NCBI GenBank assembly: GCA_003533825.1
Contig: DQCG01000010.1
Span: 8,037-13,264 of the forward strand
Length of the DNA: 5,228 bases
Direction of reading: 5' to 3'
From: Phycisphaerales bacterium
Lineage (GTDB): Bacteria > Planctomycetota > Phycisphaerae > Sedimentisphaerales > Anaerobacaceae
The notes under the pieces are model-generated. The model worked only from the letters and a program-made list of their open reading frames with translations. It made no database searches and was not told the origin of the DNA. A program made the position numbers and the translations under genes. Position 1 is the first letter of the stretch; each line of letters begins with the position of its first letter. Positions 1-5,228 of the stretch are shown piece after piece.

Positions 1-47
1 TAGCCAGGGAAGGCAGGCCTCATATTTTGATTCTGGGTAGATTTTTC

Positions 48-77
48 TTGATACGAAGGCCGATAATTTGGTATAAA
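48..77 (+). promoter_or_regulatory. Candidate housekeeping-sigma promoter
   Basis: TTGATA at 48..53 matches the -35 consensus TTGACA in five of six bases. TATAAA at 72..77 matches the -10 consensus TATAAT in five of six. The spacer is 18 bases, and a TG at 69..70 lies one base before the -10 box, giving an extended -10 element. Transcription would start near 84, leaving a leader of about 240 bases before the LamG gene. Nothing closer to the gene matched as well. AT-rich DNA produces chance matches, and promoter consensus in this phylum is less well established than in Escherichia coli. Confidence 0.4.
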
Positions 78-310
78 TAAATTAGGTGAAGTTTTGACCT
101 GTCTGGATCCCGGCCTGGGCCAAACTGAGTGGGTGCATATCTGTGGATTTTCGGGTTTCGGGCGGGAAATTCTTCCATTCGTTACAACAAAATTAGGTTG
201 GCAGAGAGGACTTAAAAGCCGGATGTGGAATTTGGAGTGAGATTTGTTGTGCCGTACGGTTCGGATTTTTTACATTCTATCTTAATGGGCGATTCATGTT
301 AGGTTTTTGG

Positions 311-317
311 AAGGAGG
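311..317 (+). promoter_or_regulatory. Ribosome binding site of the LamG gene
   Basis: AAGGAGG is a near-perfect Shine-Dalgarno sequence. It ends six bases before the ATG at 324, which is ideal spacing. It fixes the start codon of the long gene, and the signal peptide that follows directly supports the same start. Confidence 0.85.
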
Positions 318-323
318 ACTATA

Positions 324-3300
324 ATGTGCGGAAAATTAACTTTTCCGGTAGTGTTAGTTTGTGTGCTGAGCCTGGCTCTGACCGGCGCGGCTCAAACGGT
401 TGATCCCGATCTTGTCGGCTGGTGGAAGCTTGATAATGAGGGCACCGGCACCGTGCTTGATTATTCCGGCAACGGCCGGGACGGCACAATCCAGGGTAGT
501 CCGCAATTTGTACCGGGGATTTACGGCGATGCACTGGAATTTCACGGCGACCCCGATTATGTGACCATAGACGGCTACAAGGGTCTGCTGGGCGGATCCG
601 CATTCAGCATAGCGGCGTGGATCAAGACGGACGGCAACGGCGAGATTGTAGGCTGGGGCAATAACACGGCCCTTGAGAGAGTGGAATTCCGGGTCAATGA
701 ATACAGGCTCCGCGTAGAACACGGATCGGGTAACAGGCAAGGTGACACCGTTGTTAGCGACAGCGAATGGCATCACGTTGCCCTGACGGTAGAAGCCAAT
801 TCCACGATTTCGTATCCACAGGTCAAACTTTACGTCGACGGCGAAGATGACACCAGAACCGGCACAAGTTCGAATGCGTTCGATATAGTCTCCAACTTTG
901 ATCTATCCATAGCCCGCCAGTACAACGGCTCCAACAGGTGGTTCATCGGGATGGTTGACGACGTCCGCGTGTATGACCGTGTACTGTCAGCGGACGAGAT
1001 TAAAACTCTGGCGACTCCTCCGGTTGCCGACAATCCCTCGCCCGCCGATGGCGCGTTAGTTATAGATACATGGGCGACCATCAGGTGGTCGGCGGGCCTT
1101 GATGCGGTTTCGCACGATGTGTACCTCGGCGAGAATTTAAATGATGTGGCTGTCGGCACCGGCGATACTTTCGTAGGCAACCAGGTCACAACAAGTTTTA
1201 TTGTCGGCTTCCCCGGATTTCCCTACCCGGAAGGTCTTTCTTTGGGCACGACGTATTACTGGCGAATCGATGAGAAGCAGGACGACGGTACGACATATCA
1301 AGGTGCTGTATGGAGCTTCAGTATTCCTCCGCAGAAGGCCCAAAACGCCGGACCGGCTGACGGCGTTACTTTTGTTCCGACCGATACAACGCTCGAATGG
1401 ACGGGTGGTTTCGGCGTAAAACTGCACCACGTGTACTTCGGCGAGAATGCCGCCGACGTAGAGGCCGGCATCGAAGGCACATATAAAGGCCCCGCGGCAA
1501 GCACAACTTATAATCCCGCCCCCCTCGCAGCGAATACGGTTTACTATTGGCGAATCGACGAATTTGACGGTGCTTCCACTTATAAAGGCGACGTCTGGAA
1601 CTTCAGAACCAGGCCGGATATACCAATCTATGAACCCAATCTCGTCGGTTGGTGGAAGCTGGACGATGACGGTTCGGGTATCATCGTTGATTCTTCAGGC
1701 TATGACCGTCACGGCACACTTCACGGCGACCCGCAGTATGTCCCCGGCTACGACGGCGATGCGCTGGAGCTCGACGGCTCGGGTGACTATGTCCGGATGG
1801 ATGGCTATAAGGGCGTGCTTGGCGCAAATCCATTCACCATAACAGCCTGGATAAGAACCTCGACCAACGGGCAGATGATTAGCTGGGGCAACACCGGCTC
1901 CGCTCATAAAGTTGAATTCCGGGTCAACGCCGGCAGGCTTCGATGCGATACCAACGGCGGTAATGTCCAGGGCGACACCAACATCCTCGACGACCAGTGG
2001 TATCACGTCGCCGTCTCGGTAATAGAGAACGCTACGATCTCGAGCGGGGATGTCACGCTTTACCTTGACGGCCAGGATGACACGAGGATCAGTTCGGATA
2101 CCGAGGCATTCGATATCGAATCGAACTATGACGTTAAAATAGGCCAGATGTACGATCTGAGCAGTTCGAGATGGTTCATCGGGGCGATTGACGATGTTCG
2201 TATCTACGATAAGGTTTTGACGCCGGAAGAGATTACAAAAGCCATGATGGGTGATCCCCGGCTTGCCTGGGGTCCGAGTCCGGCTGACGGTACAACGCCT
2301 AATATCGATGCGTCCAAACCGCTCGTCTGGACACCGGGCGACGGTGCCGTTAAGCACGATGTGTACTTTGGCGCTGACGAACAAGCTGTGACCTACGCTG
2401 ATGCATCCGATACGGCCGGTATGTACCGGAGCCGCCAGGATGCCAACAGCTATATGCCTCCTGATGCTCTCGATTACAACCAGACTTATTACTGGCGAGT
2501 CGATGAGGTCGAAGCCGACGATACGGAAGTGAACAAAGGCAGGGTTTGGAGCTTTACGGTGGCCGACTTTATCATAGTGGACGATTTTGAAGCCTACGAT
2601 GCCCGCGATAACCAGATATGGTTTGCCTGGTACGACGGGCTTGGTTTCGGCGCTCCTGATGTGCCGCCATATTTTGCCGGCAACGGCACGGGTTCGGCTG
2701 TGGGCGAAGAAAACACAGCGTCGTTTACCGAGGAAACGATCGTTCACTGGGGCGGCCAGTCGATGCCGCTGACCTATAACAATAACAAGCAGGGCTTCCA
2801 GCCGTACTCGGAAGTAGGGATGACGTTGAACTCACGGCGGGATTGGACCGCACAGGGCGTCAAGGCATTATCGCTGTGGTTCAGGGGTTATCCGGTATCT
2901 GTCGGCAGCTTCGTGGAAGGGCCGGCCGGCACCTACACAATGACCGCCAGAGGCACAGATATCTGGGACACATTCGACGAGTTCCACTTCGCCTTCAAGG
3001 AGCTATCCGGCCCCGGCTCGATTATCGCCAGGGTTGAGAGCGTGCGTAACTCGAACAACTGGGCTAAGGCCGGCGTTATGATGCGGGATACGCTTGATCC
3101 GGATTCAAGGCATGCTATGATGGTTGTAACGCCGGCCCAGGGCGTTTCCTTCCAGCGCCGCTCTACGACGGGTGATATCAGCTTTGAAACGACTATCGCC
3201 GATATCCCGGCCCCGCAGTGGGTGAAAATAGAGCGTGACATGGGCGGTAACGTTACAGCTTCTTATTCCGAAAACGGAACTTTATGGACTCAGGTTGGCG

Positions 3301-4631
3301 GCGAGGTAGTCACCATGAATGCGCCTGTATATGTAGGTTTGGCGCTGACGTCGCATAATATTAACATTACATGCGAAGCAACGTTCTCCAACGTCCAGAT
3401 TGCCGGCCCGGTCGGCCCGCAGTGGACGAACCGGGATATCGGAATACTCAGCAACGATCCCGAGCCGCTTTACGTGGCCCTGGCTAACACCGGCGGTACG
3501 CCCACGGTGATATTCCACGAGGATCCGAACGCGTCCCTCATAAACACCTGGACCGAATGGAACATTGACCTGGTGGAGTTCCCCGGCGTGAATCTTGCCA
3601 ACGTTAACAGCATATCCATCGGCCTTGGTGACAGGAATAATCCGCAGCCCGGCGGCTCGGGCAAAATGTACTTCGACGATATCAGGTTGTACCGGCCCAG
3701 ATGTGTTTCCTCGCTCCTGAAACCGGACGCCGATTTCAACAATGACTGCGTGGTCGACTATCTTGACCTTCAGATTATGGCCAGCGAATGGCTCAAGAAT
3801 GATTCGGTTGCTTCGACATCGACACCCGACACCGGCGACTTGATAGCGCATTACAAGTTCGACGGCAACGCCGACGACAGCTCCGGCAATAACTACCACG
3901 GCACTGAAAAGGGCGACGCCCGCTATGTGGCCGGCAAGTTCGGCCAGGCGATTCACCTCGACGGCATCGACGACTATATCGCTATTCAGGATGTAAACTA
4001 CGCTGAAACAGGCCATACGCAAGTCAGCGTTTGCGCCTGGATTCGCACTTCCAGCAGCGCCAACCAGCATATCGCCTCATTCGATCGCGATGAGTACTGG
4101 CGGCTGCAGGTCGGCGGCGAGGCCGGAGCGCCAGGTTTGTTAGGCTTCTCTGTGATGAGCCTTGCCGGTAACAGCACGGAGGTGCAAATGGATTACGGCA
4201 GCAGCAGGCGAGTCGATGACGATCAGTGGCACCATGCCGCCGGAATTTTCGACAACGGCAAACTAATGATATACATGGACGGCGGTCTGGAAACATTAGC
4301 CCAAGGAGACATCACATTCGGAACCGGTCAGACACGTTACTGCTTACTCGGTATCGGCTCCGAAGCGACCGAGTCTAACGGCCGGCCGAATGCAACCGGC
4401 TACTTCGACGGCGATCTGGACGATATACGAATCTACAGCACTGCTTTGTCTCAGACTGAAATTGCGTACCTGGCCGACGAGAGCCCGGACGACGGCGAAT
4501 TGTACGTTCCCGTAGCGTCGGTGACCAATATCCATGATGAAGAACCGCAGGATTCCAAAGCCGTTAACTTCAAGGACTTTGCCGTACTGGTGGAAAGCTG
4601 GCTCGACGAGCTTCTTTGGCCGCAGCCCTGA
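324..4631 (+). CDS. Secreted multidomain LamG / dockerin-like protein
   Basis: This is a complete 1435-residue exported protein with no catalytic domain that I can recognise. Residues 1..23 form a signal peptide: K4, a hydrophobic core, and likely cleavage after GAA (A23); there is no lipobox. Modules in order: LamG-1 (about 29..229), Ig/FN3-like modules (234..334 and 336..430), LamG-2 (439..640), Ig/FN3-like (648..746), a beta-sandwich module starting DDFEAYD (748..857) and resuming at 1044..1125, a DUF1349-like domain nested at 858..1043, a dockerin-type loop (1135..1158), LamG-3 (1172..1384), and a degenerate dockerin-like end (1402..1432). LamG folds are known to bind glycans or proteins, so adhesion, glycan capture or scaffolding outside the cytoplasm is inferred. 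No sortase motif, PEP-CTERM or C-terminal membrane anchor is seen. The start is set by the AAGGAGG site. The frame is intact throughout. The glycan target is unknown. Confidence 0.93.
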   Translation: MCGKLTFPVVLVCVLSLALTGAAQTVDPDLVGWWKLDNEGTGTVLDYSGNGRDGTIQGSPQFVPGIYGDALEFHGDPDYVTIDGYKGLLGGSAFSIAAWIKTDGNGEIVGWGNNTALERVEFRVNEYRLRVEHGSGNRQGDTVVSDSEWHHVALTVEANSTISYPQVKLYVDGEDDTRTGTSSNAFDIVSNFDLSIARQYNGSNRWFIGMVDDVRVYDRVLSADEIKTLATPPVADNPSPADGALVIDTWATIRWSAGLDAVSHDVYLGENLNDVAVGTGDTFVGNQVTTSFIVGFPGFPYPEGLSLGTTYYWRIDEKQDDGTTYQGAVWSFSIPPQKAQNAGPADGVTFVPTDTTLEWTGGFGVKLHHVYFGENAADVEAGIEGTYKGPAASTTYNPAPLAANTVYYWRIDEFDGASTYKGDVWNFRTRPDIPIYEPNLVGWWKLDDDGSGIIVDSSGYDRHGTLHGDPQYVPGYDGDALELDGSGDYVRMDGYKGVLGANPFTITAWIRTSTNGQMISWGNTGSAHKVEFRVNAGRLRCDTNGGNVQGDTNILDDQWYHVAVSVIENATISSGDVTLYLDGQDDTRISSDTEAFDIESNYDVKIGQMYDLSSSRWFIGAIDDVRIYDKVLTPEEITKAMMGDPRLAWGPSPADGTTPNIDASKPLVWTPGDGAVKHDVYFGADEQAVTYADASDTAGMYRSRQDANSYMPPDALDYNQTYYWRVDEVEADDTEVNKGRVWSFTVADFIIVDDFEAYDARDNQIWFAWYDGLGFGAPDVPPYFAGNGTGSAVGEENTASFTEETIVHWGGQSMPLTYNNNKQGFQPYSEVGMTLNSRRDWTAQGVKALSLWFRGYPVSVGSFVEGPAGTYTMTARGTDIWDTFDEFHFAFKELSGPGSIIARVESVRNSNNWAKAGVMMRDTLDPDSRHAMMVVTPAQGVSFQRRSTTGDISFETTIADIPAPQWVKIERDMGGNVTASYSENGTLWTQVGGEVVTMNAPVYVGLALTSHNINITCEATFSNVQIAGPVGPQWTNRDIGILSNDPEPLYVALANTGGTPTVIFHEDPNASLINTWTEWNIDLVEFPGVNLANVNSISIGLGDRNNPQPGGSGKMYFDDIRLYRPRCVSSLLKPDADFNNDCVVDYLDLQIMASEWLKNDSVASTSTPDTGDLIAHYKFDGNADDSSGNNYHGTEKGDARYVAGKFGQAIHLDGIDDYIAIQDVNYAETGHTQVSVCAWIRTSSSANQHIASFDRDEYWRLQVGGEAGAPGLLGFSVMSLAGNSTEVQMDYGSSRRVDDDQWHHAAGIFDNGKLMIYMDGGLETLAQGDITFGTGQTRYCLLGIGSEATESNGRPNATGYFDGDLDDIRIYSTALSQTEIAYLADESPDDGELYVPVASVTNIHDEEPQDSKAVNFKDFAVLVESWLDELLWPQP
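408..1010 (+). other. LamG-1 domain (residues 29..229)
   Basis: This is a LamG-like jelly-roll (concanavalin A-like) domain directly after the signal peptide. Visible hallmarks are LVGWWKLD at the first strand, DYSGNGRDGT, GDALEF, DGYKGLLG, AAWIKT, EWHHVALTV, KLYVDGEDD and the closing WFIGMVDDVRVYDRVLSADEI. The length of about 200 residues is normal for the family. It is a clear paralogue of LamG-2 in the same protein. Confidence 0.88.
1023..1613 (+). repeat. Two tandem Ig/FN3-like modules (residues 234..430)
   Basis: Two consecutive modules of about 95 to 100 residues share the same plan. Each opens with a P-x-x-x-A-x-x-x-PADG-like segment (NPSPADG, NAGPADG), has a central HDVYLGEN or HHVYFGEN strand, then YYWRIDE and a closing VWSFSI or VWNFRT strand. 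They are beta-sandwich spacer modules of the FN3/Ig type, judged by pattern rather than profile search. A third copy lies at 2265..2561. They probably hold the LamG domains apart. Confidence 0.72.
1638..2243 (+). other. LamG-2 domain (residues 439..640)
   Basis: A second LamG jelly-roll, closely similar to LamG-1 along its whole length: LVGWWKLD, DPQYVPGYDGDALEL, DGYKGVLG, TAWIRT, KVEFRVN, QGDTN, QWYHVAVSV, LYLDGQDDTR, SRWFIGAIDDVRIYDKVL. The shared details, including VEFRVN, QGDT, DDTR and RWFIG, go beyond general fold similarity and indicate an internal duplication. Confidence 0.88.
2265..2561 (+). repeat. Third Ig/FN3-like module (residues 648..746)
   Basis: This repeats the plan of the two earlier modules: GPSPADG, HDVYFGAD, YYWRVDE and a closing VWSFTV strand. 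Like the first of them it directly follows a LamG domain, so LamG plus Ig/FN3 looks like a duplicated two-module unit, with one extra Ig/FN3 copy after LamG-1. Confidence 0.7.
2565..3698 (+). other. Split CBM-like module with nested DUF1349-like domain
   Basis: The outer module begins at residue 748 with a DDFEAYD strand and runs through GGQSMPLTYNN and ALSLWFRGYP, to about 857. It appears to resume at about 1044 with DPEPLYVALANTGG, WTEWNIDL, SISIGLGD and FDDIRLYRP, to 1125. This strand order resembles a carbohydrate-binding beta-sandwich common at the ends of Phycisphaerae exported proteins (recalled, not searched). The roughly 185 residues in between form a self-contained unit resembling DUF1349 / concanavalin A-like domains: DIWDTFDEFHFAFKEL, GSIIARVESV, NWAKAGVMMRDTLDPDS, GVSFQRRS, PQWVKIER, YSENGTLWTQVG and VYVGLALTSHN. 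Confidence 0.65.
3726..3797 (+). other. Dockerin-type calcium-binding half (residues 1135..1158)
   Basis: D1137, N1139, D1141, D1145 and D1148 occupy positions 1, 3, 5, 9 and 12 of a calcium loop. They are followed by a hydrophobic helix, LQIMASEWL. This is the F-hand pattern of one half of a type I dockerin. In classic dockerins a second half follows within a few dozen residues; here a full LamG domain follows instead. No cohesin is seen in the window. Confidence 0.7.
3837..4475 (+). other. LamG-3 domain (residues 1172..1384)
   Basis: A third LamG jelly-roll, with LIAHYKFDG, DDSSGNNYHGT, FGQAIHLDG, VCAWIRTS, DDQWHHAAGIF, LMIYMDGG and the closing FDGDLDDIRIYSTALSQTEI. It lacks the GYKG loop and the VEFRVN and RWFIG details shared by LamG-1 and LamG-2, so it is a more distant paralogue, probably acquired separately rather than by the same duplication. 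Confidence 0.87.
4527..4619 (+). other. Degenerate dockerin-like C-terminal half
   Basis: Residues 1402..1432 include NFKDFAVLVESWLDE followed by LLWP. The helix matches that of the first dockerin-like half (DLQIMASEWL). The calcium loop is poor: counting back from D1418 as position 12, N1415 is position 9, but S1411, Q1409 and E1407 take positions 5, 3 and 1. Calcium binding is therefore doubtful. The NFKDFAVL...LWP ending is one I associate with Phycisphaerae exported proteins. Confidence 0.55.
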
Positions 4632-4799
4632 CCGGTCTTGACGTGAGCCCGGCCGGAGTGCCGTTTGTACAGAAAAACTCGCGGCCCATACCGGATAAAT
4701 CGGTATGAGCCGCGTTGTTATTGATAAGCATCAGCATACACCTAACGCTTCTATGTTGCGAAGGCTCTTCCAGCTATCGCTGTAAGCTCAACTCAGGTT
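4632..4799. other. Convergent intergenic spacer
   Basis: This 168-base gap lies between the stop codons of two genes that face each other. Apart from the hairpin at 4680..4714 I see nothing in it: no open frame with a ribosome binding site, no tRNA-like fold and no repeat. Confidence 0.6.
4680..4714. terminator. Hairpin terminator between convergent genes
   Basis: Arms at 4680..4693 and 4701..4714 pair over 14 positions around a 7-base loop (GATAAAT). On the + strand there is one mismatch, C4686 against A4708. On the - strand RNA the same position becomes a U-G wobble, so that stem is unbroken, and it is followed by AGTTTTTC (complement of 4672..4679). The + side has only the weaker GTTGTTATT. 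The hairpin lies about 50 bases after the LamG stop and about 85 bases after the oxidoreductase stop. It probably serves the - strand gene best and may work in both directions. Confidence 0.75.
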
Positions 4800-5228
4800 T
4801 TATACGAGCGGGTCGCAGCCGGTCGCGATATTGTGGAATATCCCGCGTCCGGCTTTCATTTCTTCCTGCTTCGGTACGAGATCCTGCTTGGAAGCATTCA
4901 GCAGCCAGCTCCACTTGAAGCTCCGGCCGGTAAAGGCGGAGATCCGCGCGCCGATGGCCGTCAGTGTACTCTCGGCAATCCGCTGGCCTTCGTTGAGTAC
5001 GTTGCCGCTGCGGATGCTCTTAACCAGGTCAATGTGCTCCTGATCCATTCCGTTAACGTTCCGGCCCTCGTATTGCCATGCATTATCGCCGGTGATCCTG
5101 TTATTGCAGTTGCTGGTGCCCTTGGTACCGACGATCTTCTCGCTGTTGCCACCGAAGTTGGTGGGGCTGTGGCCGCTGAAGCTCAGGCAGCGTGCGCCGT
5201 TTGGATACTCGAATTCTGCGAAGATGTG
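4800..5228 (-). CDS. Gfo/Idh/MocA-family oxidoreductase, C-terminal part
   Basis: The last 142 residues of a gene whose start lies beyond the right edge; the stop is TAA (complement of 4800..4802). Reading in from the edge, the frame is open without a stop and gives FAEFEYPNGARCLSFSGH, then EKIVGTKGTSN, GDNAWQYEG, QEHIDLVKSIRSGNVLNEGQ, RIAESTLTAIGARISAFTG and FKWSWLLNASKQDLVP. These match the C-terminal alpha/beta domain of Gfo/Idh/MocA oxidoreductases, NAD(P)-dependent enzymes that usually act on sugars, inositols or their derivatives. The N-terminal Rossmann domain and catalytic residues lie outside the window, so substrate and cofactor cannot be given. An internal ATG at 5046..5048 is not the start, because the family pattern continues upstream of it. 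The gene is convergent with the LamG gene and so separately transcribed. Confidence 0.88.
   Translation of the reverse strand, partial: HIFAEFEYPNGARCLSFSGHSPTNFGGNSEKIVGTKGTSNCNNRITGDNAWQYEGRNVNGMDQEHIDLVKSIRSGNVLNEGQRIAESTLTAIGARISAFTGRSFKWSWLLNASKQDLVPKQEEMKAGRGIFHNIATGCDPLV

Larger units (their letters stand above)
1..323. other. Upstream non-coding region
   Basis: No gene can be supported here. The region is more AT-rich and irregular than the coding sequence that follows. Two + strand frames stay open from the left edge only as far as stops at 38..40 and 78..80; these tails are too short to show that an upstream gene ends here. The stretch contains a candidate promoter near its left end and the ribosome binding site of the long gene at its right end. 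If that promoter is the real one, the transcript has a leader of about 240 bases. I looked for a riboswitch or a strong hairpin in the leader and saw none; the only clear palindrome is the short CCGTACGG at 252..259. Confidence 0.6.

Noticed and set aside
252..259. CCGTACGG palindrome in the leader as an operator
   Set aside because: It is only 8 bases, does not extend to longer symmetry, has no second copy nearby, and does not overlap the candidate promoter.
1695..2747. A 350-residue open frame on the - strand
   Set aside because: It lies wholly antisense to the LamG-2, Ig/FN3 and DDFEAYD modules, whose motifs are unmistakable on the + strand. Its translation shows no recognisable domain. 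It is explained by codon bias in the + strand gene.
3282..4070. A 262-residue open frame on the - strand
   Set aside because: It is antisense to the split CBM-like module, the dockerin-like loop and LamG-3. The translation is a low-complexity mix of V, A, G and R with no family motif.
324..4631. The LamG gene as a glycoside hydrolase
   Set aside because: LamG jelly-rolls share a fold with some glucanases, but no catalytic ExDxxE-type motif or other enzyme signature was seen. Every long segment is accounted for by binding or spacer modules.
4715..4918. A 67-residue + strand open frame after the terminator
   Set aside because: It starts just beyond the hairpin, has no convincing ribosome binding site, and its second half overlaps the oxidoreductase in antisense. 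The translation resembles nothing known to me.
4831..5043. A 70-residue + strand open frame over the oxidoreductase
   Set aside because: The - strand reading gives clear Gfo/Idh/MocA motifs through the same bases, so this frame is a shadow.

Overview
The window is dominated by one very long gene on the + strand (324..4631, 1435 residues) for a secreted, multidomain LamG protein. A second, convergent gene on the - strand enters from the right edge. It is cut by the window end and is the C-terminal part of a Gfo/Idh/MocA-family oxidoreductase. The style of both genes suggests Planctomycetota, most likely class Phycisphaerae (Sedimentisphaerales-like). The pointers are LamG domains with a 'DGYKG' loop, Ig/FN3-like modules with 'YYWR(I/V)DE', a 'DDFEAYD...FDDIRLYRP' module, dockerin-like tails ending in 'NFKDFAVL..SWLDE.LWP', and a Gfo/Idh/MocA gene next door. 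This taxonomic call rests on remembered family style, not on a search.

Layout. Positions 1..323 hold no supportable gene. They contain a plausible promoter (48..77) and a strong ribosome binding site (311..317) just before the long gene. The protein reads in order: signal peptide, LamG-1, two Ig/FN3-like modules, LamG-2, a third Ig/FN3-like module, a carbohydrate-binding-like beta-sandwich split by a nested DUF1349-like domain, a dockerin-type calcium loop, LamG-3, and a degenerate second dockerin-like half at the C-terminus. Positions 4632..4799 separate the two convergent genes and carry a strong hairpin (4680..4714) that probably ends transcription from one or both sides.

Role. No catalytic domain is visible in the long protein. 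It is best read as an exported glycan-binding, adhesion or scaffold protein. The neighbouring oxidoreductase fragment fits sugar metabolism, but the two genes are convergent, so they are not one operon and no functional link is shown. I found no mobile element, CRISPR array, tRNA or rRNA. The most interesting feature is the architecture of the long protein, in which two modules that look bipartite are each interrupted by another complete domain. I did not find evidence of a wholly new system.
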